From positions 1-64,000 of the forward strand of contig CAWDHW010000016.1 in assembly GCA_963802205.1 (NCBI GenBank): a stretch of 64,000 nucleotides of DNA, read 5' to 3'. This DNA is from DYRB01 sp963802205 (lineage in GTDB: Bacteria > Pseudomonadota > Gammaproteobacteria > Chromatiales > Chromatiaceae). Positions 29,173 to 37,654 of the stretch are shown here, one piece after another; within the stretch, counting starts at the first letter, position 1; every line of letters begins with the position of its first letter. Both the position numbers and the translations under genes were made by a program. Under the pieces are notes generated by a model. It saw only the letters and a list, made by a program, of their open reading frames with translations, ran no database searches and was not told the DNA's origin.

Positions 29173-29254
29173 GTCTCCCTAGGTAAATCGGCACGATCCC
29201 GGCCGGATGGCTCCCAGCCGCCCCGTAACGAACCACGATACAGAAGGCATATCC

Positions 29255-30169
29255 ATGGGGCGCAAGCGCGCACAAGGCCGTAACATCAGCGGCATCCTGT
29301 TGCTGGACAAGCCCCGTGGCCTGTCATCCAACGGTGCCCTGCAACGGGTCAAACACCTCTACCGCGCCGCCAAGGCGGGCCATACCGGGAGCCTCGATCC
29401 CCTGGCCACCGGGCTGCTCCCGGTCTGTCTGGGTTCGGCCACCAAGATCTCCGCCTTCCTGTTGGACGCCGACAAGCGCTATCGGGTGCGGGTGCGCCTG
29501 GGGGAGACCACCACAACGGCGGACGCCGAGGGCGAGGTCATCCACACCGCGCCCACCGATGGCATCACACAGGCGGCGGTGACCGCGGCCCTGGGGCGGT
29601 TCCTCGGCACCATCTCCCAGCTTCCGCCCATGTACTCGGCGGTCAAGCACCAGGGGGAGCGCCTCTACAAGCTGGCGCGCCAGGGCATCGAGGTGGAGCG
29701 TCAGCCGCGCGACATCACTATCTTCGCCATCGAGCTGGTAGACATGGCCCTGCCGGAGGTCGAATTCGACGTCCACTGCTCTAAGGGCACCTATGTGCGA
29801 ACCCTGGCGGAGGACCTGGGCGAGATGCTCGGCTGCGGCGGCCACGTCATCGCCCTGCGGCGCACCGGGGTCGGACCCTACCTGGAATCGGCAGGTCCCC
29901 TGGTCACCATGGCGCAATTGGAGGCCTTGGGCGAAGAGGATTACGGCGCAATGGATGCCCTCCTGTTGTCACAGGACAGTGCCTTGGGTCATTGGCCCGA
30001 GGTGCGTCTGTCCGAGGATGCCTGCTTCTATCTGCGCCAGGGTCAGGCCGTCCTGGTGCCGCGGGCTCCCACGCAAGGGTTGGTGCGGCTGTATGACCCC
30101 TCGGCGCGCTTCATCGGCGTCGGCGAGATCCTCGACGATGGCATGGTGCAGCCCAAGCGCCTGTTGTAG
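29255..30169 (+). CDS. truB: tRNA pseudouridine(55) synthase TruB
   Basis: TruB makes pseudouridine 55 in the T-loop of nearly all tRNAs. From the ATG at 29255 (MGRKRAQGRNISGILLLDKP) the protein is 304 residues. The catalytic Asp is in AGHTGSLDPLATGLLPVCLG. Other hallmarks are KRYRVRVRLGETTTTADAEG, LPPMYSAVKHQGERLYKLAR and CSKGTYVRTLAEDLGEMLG. A C-terminal PUA-like domain follows (residues about 245-304). An upstream in-frame start at 29207 is rejected because the family begins at the later Met. Confidence 0.97.
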   Translation: MGRKRAQGRNISGILLLDKPRGLSSNGALQRVKHLYRAAKAGHTGSLDPLATGLLPVCLGSATKISAFLLDADKRYRVRVRLGETTTTADAEGEVIHTAPTDGITQAAVTAALGRFLGTISQLPPMYSAVKHQGERLYKLARQGIEVERQPRDITIFAIELVDMALPEVEFDVHCSKGTYVRTLAEDLGEMLGCGGHVIALRRTGVGPYLESAGPLVTMAQLEALGEEDYGAMDALLLSQDSALGHWPEVRLSEDACFYLRQGQAVLVPRAPTQGLVRLYDPSARFIGVGEILDDGMVQPKRLL

Positions 30170-30407
30170 ATCGGCCTAAAGGCCGACCTGTAGAGCCTGC
30201 GGGGCCGGCTGCGCGTCGATGGCCTAAATCCATGATGTCCCGAAAGAATCTGGTTTCATTTCCGGCGGGCGGCGGGTAAAATCCGCGGCTCCCAAAGGTC
30301 GGTCCGAAAGCCCTGAACTCATTGTCGGGGCGGTCAGCGTCATGCCAAGGTACGACGCCCTGGGCCTTTTTTCTCTCCCTGACAAGCACTTCCCAAGGAG
30401 ACTCCCC
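30170..30407 (+). promoter_or_regulatory. rpsO upstream region
   Basis: The 238-base gap starts with a small hairpin (TCGGCC-TAAA-GGCCGA, about 30171-30186) without a T-run. TAAAAT at 30277-30282 could be a -10 element for rpsO, preceded at 17 bases by a poor -35. An AAGGAG ribosome site precedes the rpsO ATG at good spacing. I see no gene here. Confidence 0.4.
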
Positions 30408-30677
30408 ATGACAATGAGCGCAGCGGACAAATTGAAGGTCATCGACGAGCATCGGCGCGCCCCCGCCGACACAGGCTCCCCGGAGGTGCAGGTTGCCCTC
30501 CTGACCGCCCGTATCCAGGACCTGACCGGGCACTTCGCGGCCCACAAGAAGGATCACCACTCCCGCCGTGGCCTGGTCCGGATGGTCAACTCCAGGCGCA
30601 AGCTGCTCGACTACCTCAAGTCGAGAGACGTGGACCGCTACCGTGACCTGATCGCCCGTCTGGGCCTGCGGCGCTAG
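30408..30677 (+). CDS. rpsO: 30S ribosomal protein S15
   Basis: S15 binds 16S rRNA helices 20-22 early in 30S assembly. The 89-residue product has exactly the E. coli length. It contains DTGSPEVQVALLTARIQDLT, HFAAHKKDHHSRRGLVRMVN and the end RDLIARLGLRR. The ATG at 30408 follows AAGGAG. It precedes pnp, the conserved gammaproteobacterial order. Confidence 0.98.
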   Translation: MTMSAADKLKVIDEHRRAPADTGSPEVQVALLTARIQDLTGHFAAHKKDHHSRRGLVRMVNSRRKLLDYLKSRDVDRYRDLIARLGLRR

Positions 30678-30686
30678 GTCGCGCTG

Positions 30687-30723
30687 CCCGCTGTGCCCGG
30701 CCCCAGGGGCCAGGCGCAGCGGG
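30687..30723 (+). promoter_or_regulatory. Long imperfect hairpin between rpsO and pnp
   Basis: CCCGCTG at 30687 pairs with CAGCGGG ending at 30723, with an inner GGCCCC/GGGGCC stem, forming a long GC-rich stem with small bulges. In E. coli the pnp leader carries an RNase III-cleaved stem-loop through which PNPase represses its own synthesis. Position and shape fit that here, but the role is inferred. No T-run follows. Confidence 0.6.
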
Positions 30724-30871
30724 CGGTTCCCCGATGCCACTCGAATTCCGGACATAGCGTCGCCCCCCAACGCGAGGCGGCGGCCTGTCCACATTCACCA
30801 AAGCCCCCCGACCATGCCCCCGGCAGGCCCAACCGGCCTACCAGCCCGGCAACCCCAGCGAGGAACAGCGC

Positions 30872-32959
30872 GTGACCCCCATCAGAAAGACCTTCAAGCT
30901 CGGCGACCAGACGGTCACCCTGGAGACCGGCGAGATCGCCCGTCAGGCGGACGGTGCCGTGCTCATCAACGTGGACGACACCGTGGTGCTATGTACCGTG
31001 GTGGTCGGCAAGAAGCCTGACGAGGAGCGCGACTTCTTCCCGTTGACCGTGGACTATCAGGAGAAGACCTATGCCGCGGGCCGTATCCCCGGTGGCTTCT
31101 TCCGCCGCGAGGGGCGCCCGAGCGAGGTCGAGATTCTGACCTCGCGCCTCATCGACCGGCCCGTGCGTCCGCTGTTCCCGGAGGGCTTTACTAATGAAGT
31201 CCAGATCATCGCCACGGTGAAGTCCCTGAACCCGGCGGTAAACCCGGAGATTCCCGCCATGATCGGGACCTCCGCCGCCCTGGCCGTGGCCGGCATCCCC
31301 TTCAATGGGCCCATCGGGGCCGTGCGCGTGGGCTACAAGAACGGCGCCTACAGCCTCAACCCGGCGGTCATCGGGGTCGGACCCGACAGCGACCTGGACC
31401 TGATCGTCGCGGGCACCGACAAGGCCGTGCTCATGGTCGAGTCCGAGGCCCGGGGTCTCTCCGAGGAGGTCATGCTTGGCGCCGTCTTGTTTGGTCACCA
31501 GCAGATGCAGGTCATCATCCAGGCCATCCGCGAACTGGCCGCCGAGGTCAACAAGCCCCAAATCGCCTGGACCCCCCACAAGGAGGACGCGGAGCTGGCC
31601 TTGGAGGTCGCCGCCGTCTGCGAGGCGCAGATCGGCGAGGGCTACCGCGTCAAGGAAAAGATGGCCCGCTACAACGCACTGGATGCGGTGCGTGCCGCCG
31701 CCGTGGCCAAGCTGTGCAAAGGCGAGGGTGCGCGCTGGAAGGAACGCCAGGTCCTGGGGGCCATCGAGCGCATGGAGTCCCGCATCGTGCGCGGGCGCAT
31801 CATCGAAGGCGAGCCGCGTATCGACGGGCGCGACACCCGCACCGTACGTCCCATCAGCATCCGCACCGGCGTCCTGCCGCGTACCCACGGCTCGGCGCTC
31901 TTTACCCGCGGTGAGACCCAGGCCCTGGTCGTGACCACGCTCGGTACGGAGCGCGACTCCCAGATCATCGACGCACTGGGGGGCGAGCACCGCGAGCACT
32001 TCATGCTCCACTACAACTTCCCGCCCTTCTGCGTGGGCGAGATCGGGCGCGTCGGCAGCCCCAAGCGCCGCGAGATCGGCCACGGGCGCCTGGCCAAGCG
32101 CGGCGTCCTGGCCTCCATGCCCGGCATCACCGAGTTCCCCTACTCGGTGCGCGTGGTCTCGGAGATCACCGAGTCCAACGGGTCCAGTTCCATGGCGAGC
32201 GTCTGCGGCACCAGCCTGTCTCTGATGGATGCCGGCGTCCCCATCAAGGCCCCGGTGGCCGGCGTGGCCATGGGCCTGATCAAGGAGGGCGAGCGCTTCG
32301 CCGTGCTGACCGACATCATGGGTGACGAGGATCACTTGGGCGACATGGACTTCAAGGTCGCCGGTACCGCTGCGGGCATCAATGCCCTGCAGATGGACAT
32401 CAAGATCGAGGGCATCACTGCCGAGATCATGGAGACCGCCCTGCACCAGGCCAAAGAGGGCCGGCTGCACATCTTAGGCGAGATGAACAAGGTCATCAGC
32501 ACCCCCCGTGGGGAGATGTCCGAGTACGCCCCGCGCATCATCGAGATCAAGATTCACCCGGAGAAGATTCGCGACGTCATCGGCAAGGGCGGGGCTACCA
32601 TCCGCGCTATCACCGAGGAGACCGGGGCTACCATCGACATCACCGACGATGGCGTGGTCAAGATCTTCTCCGTGGATCGAGCCGCCGGCGAGGCCGCCAA
32701 GCGCCGTGTCGAACTGATAACCGCCGATGTCGAGGTAGGCAGCATCTACGAGGGCCGTGTCGCACGCCTCATGGACTTCGGCGCCTTTGTGACCATCCTC
32801 CCCGGCCGCGACGGCCTGGTGCACATCTCCCAGATCAGCGAGGAGCGCGTCCAGAACGTCAGCGACAAGCTCGCCGAGGGCGACGTGGTCCGGGTCAAGG
32901 TCCTGGAAGTGGACAAGCAGGGCCGCATCCGCCTGAGCATGAAGGGGTTGGAAGGCTAA
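30872..32959 (+). CDS. pnp: Polyribonucleotide nucleotidyltransferase (PNPase)
   Basis: PNPase is the phosphorolytic 3'-5' exoribonuclease of the degradosome. The 695-residue product starts at a GTG (30872) behind a GAGGA ribosome site. It has two RNase PH domains (AAGRIPGGFFRREGRPSEVE and RTHGSALFTRGETQALVVTT), an intervening helical domain, a KH domain (VIGKGGATIRAITEETGATI) and an S1 domain (GRVARLMDFGAFVTILPGRD). The active-site Asp cluster ILTDIMGDEDHLGDMDFKVA is intact. It is slightly shorter than E. coli Pnp (711), the difference being in the C-terminal tail. RNase E in the same window is its expected partner. Confidence 0.98.
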   Translation: MTPIRKTFKLGDQTVTLETGEIARQADGAVLINVDDTVVLCTVVVGKKPDEERDFFPLTVDYQEKTYAAGRIPGGFFRREGRPSEVEILTSRLIDRPVRPLFPEGFTNEVQIIATVKSLNPAVNPEIPAMIGTSAALAVAGIPFNGPIGAVRVGYKNGAYSLNPAVIGVGPDSDLDLIVAGTDKAVLMVESEARGLSEEVMLGAVLFGHQQMQVIIQAIRELAAEVNKPQIAWTPHKEDAELALEVAAVCEAQIGEGYRVKEKMARYNALDAVRAAAVAKLCKGEGARWKERQVLGAIERMESRIVRGRIIEGEPRIDGRDTRTVRPISIRTGVLPRTHGSALFTRGETQALVVTTLGTERDSQIIDALGGEHREHFMLHYNFPPFCVGEIGRVGSPKRREIGHGRLAKRGVLASMPGITEFPYSVRVVSEITESNGSSSMASVCGTSLSLMDAGVPIKAPVAGVAMGLIKEGERFAVLTDIMGDEDHLGDMDFKVAGTAAGINALQMDIKIEGITAEIMETALHQAKEGRLHILGEMNKVISTPRGEMSEYAPRIIEIKIHPEKIRDVIGKGGATIRAITEETGATIDITDDGVVKIFSVDRAAGEAAKRRVELITADVEVGSIYEGRVARLMDFGAFVTILPGRDGLVHISQISEERVQNVSDKLAEGDVVRVKVLEVDKQGRIRLSMKGLEG

Positions 32960-32992
32960 AGGCCCGGCGCCTCGACTATCGGTTGAACGACG

Positions 32993-33016
32993 AAGGGGGC
33001 TGCGGCCCCCTTTTTT
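32993..33016 (+). terminator. Intrinsic terminator of the rimP-pnp operon
   Basis: AAGGGGGC (32993-33000) pairs with GCCCCCTT (33005-33012) around a 4-base loop, with T to 33016. It stands 33 bases after the pnp stop. Confidence 0.92.
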
Positions 33017-33067
33017 GTGGGGCGGTGTCCTGACGTCCTCTCCAGCGTCGCCGCGGGGAGGGTCGAG

Positions 33068-34666
33068 TCAGCCCGCCAGCATGCGCTTGAACCGCTGGAG
33101 AATGGTCTCATGCTTCAGCGCTGTCTCAAGCCCTGCTGGCGGCATCGCTTTCAACTCCGCGTACATGGCGGCGTTCTCTTGCGCTCGGTGCGCCACCAAT
33201 GCGGCGAGTTCACCCGGTATATTTGGCCTCAATCCGAGCAAATGCACGAAGGCCGCCTTGGGGATCTCCAGGAGTTCGACCTCGTCGGCGGCGGTCAATG
33301 TGGCGGTGCGCGGCACGCCGGTGACCAGGCTCATTTCGCCGAACAGGGCCCCGGTCTTCAGTACGAAGCGGTGTGGGGCCACGCCGGACTCGAATTCCAC
33401 CTGACCCGTTACGGTGCCGCGCAGGATCGCATAGGCCGTTTCTCCCGGCTCGCCCTGCGCGAAGACCATCTCGCCTTGTGTGTAGCGCACGCGCCGCATG
33501 GCCCGCACCACAGGTCGTATCTCATCGTCTCCCACCAGGGGATGACCCTGCGCATCGACCAGGAGCTTCCGGTAGAAATCGCTGTGCAGCAGGTCTGCGA
33601 TGTCCCGGTCGACCTGGACCTCTTCCGGAGGCAGCGTGCGCTGGTGTTCGATCATTTCCATGAAATCGGCGAGCAGCTTGTCGCTCATCGGGAAGGGGAT
33701 CTCGATGTTCCTGCGTTTGAATTGATACCAGATCCTGGATTGCACAGCACCGATCAGTGCGGTGCGGTCGTGGTATTCATTGGTCCAGAACCGAAGGTCG
33801 TAGTTGATCCCGAAATCCTTGAACTCCGCGACCACGACCGAGGGTGGCGGGTCGCGAAGCACCGCCGGTACGCCCAGCGCCGCCGCTTCGAGCGCCGCCA
33901 TGACGTCGCCCGGCGCGTCGGCATAGCTGGCGCCCACGCTGATGCGGACCCGCCGCAGCCGGGTCGGGTAGGTCATGTTGTGGATGATGGACTCCGAGAC
34001 CTTGCTGTTGGGCACGATCAGCATGTGCCCGCCGACGGTTCTCAGCCGGGTCTCACGCCAGTTGGTTGCCAGCACCTCCCCCTCGGCGTCCCCGATGGCC
34101 ACCCAATCGCCGGGCATGATGGAATGGGCGACATGCATGGACATACCGGCCATCAAGTTGCCCAGCACACCCTGCAATGCAAATCCGACGACGGCCGTCA
34201 GCAGGGCGGTCGAGGCGAGCGCGGTGGAAATGTCGTGCCCCAGGACTGACTGCATGACCAGAAGCAGGGCACCGATGATGAGCAACGAATGGATAATGTT
34301 GCGGATCAGCGTGGGGACGGGAAAGGGTTGGCCGCGCAGCGCGAAATAGAATCGGAGTGCGAATTCGCATCCGTCTACCAGGAGCATCAGCCACCAATAG
34401 ACGAACCAGGCCGAAATATAGGCGGCGTGCGCATCCAGCCAGGTGGAGAATCCGCCATGCCATCGGGCGACGGAGAGCAACACGGGGGTCAGGATCAACA
34501 CGGTCGCCGCGGGTACCAGGAGGCCGAGCAGGGAGACCAGTCTGACGTCGTCCGTGGGCCCAGGCCCAGTCCTGGGTCGGCACAGGCTGGCGCGAAAGGC
34601 ATAGGCCAACCCAATCGTCACTACTGCGGCACCCGCTGCAATACCCCAACCCACAACGTTGTTCAT
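33068..34666 (-). CDS. MscS-family mechanosensitive channel fused to a cyclic nucleotide-binding domain
   Basis: The 532-residue product starts at the ATG at 34666 behind GGAGAAAG. Several hydrophobic segments fill residues 5-190. The pore helix and upper vestibule of MscS follow (VVGFALQGVLGNLMAGMSMH, then IMPGDWVAIGDAEGEVLATN and LIVPNSKVSESIIHNMTYP). The C-terminal 150 residues form a CNB domain with a phosphate-binding cassette of the expected shape (ALFGEMSLVTGVPRTATLTA, with Gly-Glu and Arg). Such bCNG-type channels are thought to open on nucleotide binding rather than tension. The start overlaps the upstream MBL gene by 4 bases (ATGA), and a cyclase gene sits one further upstream. A cNMP-gated channel fed by that cyclase is a direct inference. 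Confidence 0.9.
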   Translation of the reverse strand: MNNVVGWGIAAGAAVVTIGLAYAFRASLCRPRTGPGPTDDVRLVSLLGLLVPAATVLILTPVLLSVARWHGGFSTWLDAHAAYISAWFVYWWLMLLVDGCEFALRFYFALRGQPFPVPTLIRNIIHSLLIIGALLLVMQSVLGHDISTALASTALLTAVVGFALQGVLGNLMAGMSMHVAHSIMPGDWVAIGDAEGEVLATNWRETRLRTVGGHMLIVPNSKVSESIIHNMTYPTRLRRVRISVGASYADAPGDVMAALEAAALGVPAVLRDPPPSVVVAEFKDFGINYDLRFWTNEYHDRTALIGAVQSRIWYQFKRRNIEIPFPMSDKLLADFMEMIEHQRTLPPEEVQVDRDIADLLHSDFYRKLLVDAQGHPLVGDDEIRPVVRAMRRVRYTQGEMVFAQGEPGETAYAILRGTVTGQVEFESGVAPHRFVLKTGALFGEMSLVTGVPRTATLTAADEVELLEIPKAAFVHLLGLRPNIPGELAALVAHRAQENAAMYAELKAMPPAGLETALKHETILQRFKRMLAG

Positions 34667-35526
34667 ACACCTTTCTCCAGGGCAATTGTCATACCTTCCC
34701 GCGCCAAACAGGCCTGTGGCAGGCCCGCCTGGCCCGCCGCGCCCCGCAGATGCTGCTCTCGCTGTGCCAGGAGGCCGTCGTTGGCGTCCGGGGCGTGGTG
34801 GGTAACCACCAGGTGACGGGCGGCGGCGGCCTTTGCCACCTCCACGGCCTCCTGCCATGCGCTGTGGCCCCAGCCCCTGAATCGCGCACCGGTGGCGGAG
34901 TCGAATTGGCCGTCCATGATCAGGAGGTCCAATGGCCTGGGGTAGCGGCAGAGTGCCAGCAATGCTTGGCGCTCGGCGGCGTTTGAGGCCCCCCATTCCA
35001 GATCGGTCGCAAAGACCATGGACCGACCGCTATCGAGTTCGTCGATGCGGTAGGCGTGACAGCCGTTGGGATGATGCACGGCGCACCAGCGCACCTCGAA
35101 CGGGCCGTATCGAAATGGCCTGTCGCCGCTGTCCTCCGGAAGCACTAGGTACTGTTGTCTGGCACGGAAGCCGACAGGCCAGAACGGGGCGGCGATCAGG
35201 CGCTCAACCGCTCTCTGCGCCGTAATGCCTTCGCGGAGCGGGGCAGCAATGATGATCTCCGCATCGGCGTCGTACAGCAGCGGGAAGCTCGGCAGCCCCA
35301 TCAGATGGTCAAGATGGTAATGGGTCAGTAGCATGAGGGGCGCTGTGCGGCCTTGCGTGATCTCGAACTCTGGTGCGAGTCTTTGCAGACCGGTACCGGC
35401 GTCGAGGACGATGCGGTGGCCCGCTCGGTCTGCGACGAGGACGCAAGTCGTTGCGCCGCCGAACAGGCTGAAGTCTGGGTGCGATACGGGAGCCGTACCC
35501 CGCACACCGCCTAGGACGACCCGCAT
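34663..35526 (-). CDS. MBL-fold metallo-hydrolase, candidate cyclic nucleotide phosphodiesterase
   Basis: This 287-residue metallo-beta-lactamase-fold protein (MRVVLGGVRGTAPVSHPDFS) carries the metal motif HYHLDH at residues 69-74. Further putative ligands are VHHPNGCHAYRI, VFATDLEW, MDGQFD and LVVTHHAPDAND. Overall layout resembles the RNase Z/class II phosphodiesterase/lactonase-like branch. There is no signal peptide, so it is cytoplasmic. The stop overlaps the channel gene start, and the cyclase gene ends about 40 bases upstream. That setting makes cyclic nucleotide turnover the leading hypothesis. The fold alone does not identify the substrate. Confidence 0.85.
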   Translation of the reverse strand: MRVVLGGVRGTAPVSHPDFSLFGGATTCVLVADRAGHRIVLDAGTGLQRLAPEFEITQGRTAPLMLLTHYHLDHLMGLPSFPLLYDADAEIIIAAPLREGITAQRAVERLIAAPFWPVGFRARQQYLVLPEDSGDRPFRYGPFEVRWCAVHHPNGCHAYRIDELDSGRSMVFATDLEWGASNAAERQALLALCRYPRPLDLLIMDGQFDSATGARFRGWGHSAWQEAVEVAKAAAARHLVVTHHAPDANDGLLAQREQHLRGAAGQAGLPQACLAREGMTIALEKGV

Positions 35527-35567
35527 GCTGTGACCCCCTGATTTGCTACCGGTGTTATGGCGCTTAC

Positions 35568-37595
35568 CTACTTTTCGGTCAGTTCCCACACGCTGGTCGA
35601 GGTCGCCGATTCGTGGCCGAGCAGCCGCCGGCACTTGGCGGAGTAGGCACAGGAGGCGGGGTCACCCGGCCAACGATCGAACAACTCCAGCGCCTCGGGC
35701 AGCCGCCCGGCGGCGAACAGGTTTCTGGCTTTGTCGAAATCGTCCCAGGCCTCCGGCCTCATCTCCCCGGGAAAGCCCGCAAGTTCCAAGACCCGCACCG
35801 GTGCCTGCCGGCCGAGCACCCGAAGGCAGGCCAGTTCCCGCCCAACCCAGTCGCCGCCCGAGGCGCGCCAGGTATCCTCCGAGACCATCAGGTAGGTCCC
35901 GAAGGCCTTGTTCGCACCTTCCAGACGAGAGGCAAGATTGGCGGCATCGCCCAGTAGGGTGTAGTTGAAGCGTTCGTGGGAGCCCATGTTCCCAACGACG
36001 GCCTCACCCGTATGGAGCCCGATGCGGGCGCGCATCGCCACGCCGGTCCGACTCTCAAAGTCCGTGCGAAGCTCCGCCAGTCTGCGTTGACAGCGCAGTG
36101 CCGCGCGGCAGGCGCGTGCGGCGTGATCCGGTTGTGGGACTGGGGCGTTCCAAAAGGCCACGATCGCATCGCCGATGTATTTGTCGAGGTAGCCGCCCTC
36201 GTCCTTGATGATGGCGCCCATCTCGCTGAGGTAATCATTCAGGAGCGCGGTCAATACGGTCGGATCCAGGCGTTCGGAGAAGGTTGAGAACTTCTCGATG
36301 TCAGAGAAGAAAACGGTCACCTCACGCTTTTCTCCGCCGAGCTTCAGCCGCCTTGGATCGGCGAGCATCTCCTCGATGACCTCCGCACCGAGGTAATGGC
36401 GAAACGCACGCTTGATGAAGGCCTTTTGACGTCCCTCGGTTGCATAATTGCGCACCACGCTGCCAATCAATGCCAGGAGCACGGCGACGACCCCGACGAC
36501 CATGGGCCACCAATAGCCAAGAGGGTAGGCGAGAAAACCGATGGCTACCGGTACCGGGGCGCAGAGGGCGAAGGCCAGAACAGTGTCACGGGCGCGGCGT
36601 GCGCTCAAGGTGATCCATGCGGCGATGCAGGCCATGAGAAGCGTGCCCGGTATGACCCAGGCCGGGGGCGCATCGCGCAGCATCTTCGCCGCCAGGATGT
36701 TGTCGAGGACCGTCGCATGGACCTCGACCCCGGGGTAGATGCGGCTCATCGGGGTGGGGTGCAGATCCAGCAGGCCGGGGGCGGAAAAGCCAAAAAAGAC
36801 ATAGGCATCCTGAAAGACGGATGGATCTACCCCGGGCTCCTCTCCGGCCTGGATCTTCAGCTCGGATTGGATCACCGCCGCCGCGCTGAGGGTTGAATGG
36901 GTTCCCTGAGGGCCCAGGAAATTCAAGATCATCCGATTCTGTGCATCGACCGGGATCCGGTGTTCTCCGAGACGCACAGTGCCGGGTTCGAGTTGCCAGT
37001 CCGCCCAGCCATCGGGTGCCGGCGGGAGACCGCTTTGCCACGCGGCGAGCCCCAGCGAGGGGACAAGGCGGCCCTCGCTGGTGCGAATGAGGGTCGCGCG
37101 GCGGATGATGCCATCGGAGTCCGGTTCGTCATTGACGCCCGCCAGGCGGGTCGCGTTGGCTGCTATTGGGGGAATCGGCAGCGTGATGCGATTCTGACCG
37201 TAGAATGCGGCGGCGACAAAGGTGCTGCCGCTGCGAATGGCGTCGGCCAGGGCCTGATCGTCCTCTGCGCCATAGACAGAGGGTTCGGTGAACAACACGT
37301 CGAATGCCACGACCCGTGCCCCGCCGCGGTAGCAGAAGTCGAGCAGGGCCCCATAGACCTCGCGTGGCCAGGGCCAGGACCAGTGCATCTGGCTGGAGCC
37401 CCAGTCCAGACTGGCCTGATCCAACAGGATGACCTTGACGTTCGGGGCTGGGGCCTGCCGAGGTGCGAAGAAAGAGACGCGCCATGCCCATGCGGGGTAC
37501 TCCAGACGGTCGAGCACGCCCGAATACCAGAGGACCAACGCGAGGCTTGCGGTCGCACAGCCGATACCGAGACTTTGGAGTGCCCGTGTACGCAT
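35568..37595 (-). CDS. CHASE2-domain class III adenylate cyclase
   Basis: The 675-residue membrane enzyme has an N-terminal helix (residues about 8-26), a periplasmic CHASE2 sensor (about 50-305), three predicted helices (about 313-380) and a cytoplasmic class III cyclase domain (about 420-585). Metal ligands are Asp432 (VFFSDIEKFS) and Asp476 (KYIGDAIVAFW). Lys472 and Thr546 (FNYTLLGDAAN) form the base-recognition pair of subclass IIIb adenylyl cyclases. Transition-state Asn553 and Arg557 are in NLASRLEG. All residues for ATP cyclisation are therefore present. A short C-terminal helical extension (about 610-675) resembles a TPR-like tail. The signal sensed by CHASE2 is unknown. Confidence 0.93.
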   Translation of the reverse strand: MRTRALQSLGIGCATASLALVLWYSGVLDRLEYPAWAWRVSFFAPRQAPAPNVKVILLDQASLDWGSSQMHWSWPWPREVYGALLDFCYRGGARVVAFDVLFTEPSVYGAEDDQALADAIRSGSTFVAAAFYGQNRITLPIPPIAANATRLAGVNDEPDSDGIIRRATLIRTSEGRLVPSLGLAAWQSGLPPAPDGWADWQLEPGTVRLGEHRIPVDAQNRMILNFLGPQGTHSTLSAAAVIQSELKIQAGEEPGVDPSVFQDAYVFFGFSAPGLLDLHPTPMSRIYPGVEVHATVLDNILAAKMLRDAPPAWVIPGTLLMACIAAWITLSARRARDTVLAFALCAPVPVAIGFLAYPLGYWWPMVVGVVAVLLALIGSVVRNYATEGRQKAFIKRAFRHYLGAEVIEEMLADPRRLKLGGEKREVTVFFSDIEKFSTFSERLDPTVLTALLNDYLSEMGAIIKDEGGYLDKYIGDAIVAFWNAPVPQPDHAARACRAALRCQRRLAELRTDFESRTGVAMRARIGLHTGEAVVGNMGSHERFNYTLLGDAANLASRLEGANKAFGTYLMVSEDTWRASGGDWVGRELACLRVLGRQAPVRVLELAGFPGEMRPEAWDDFDKARNLFAAGRLPEALELFDRWPGDPASCAYSAKCRRLLGHESATSTSVWELTEK

Positions 37596-37654
37596 GCAGG
37601 ACTCCGGGCAGGGTCTCTGGAGGGCCAGACCCGGCCGTGGGGCATGGGCGCCGC

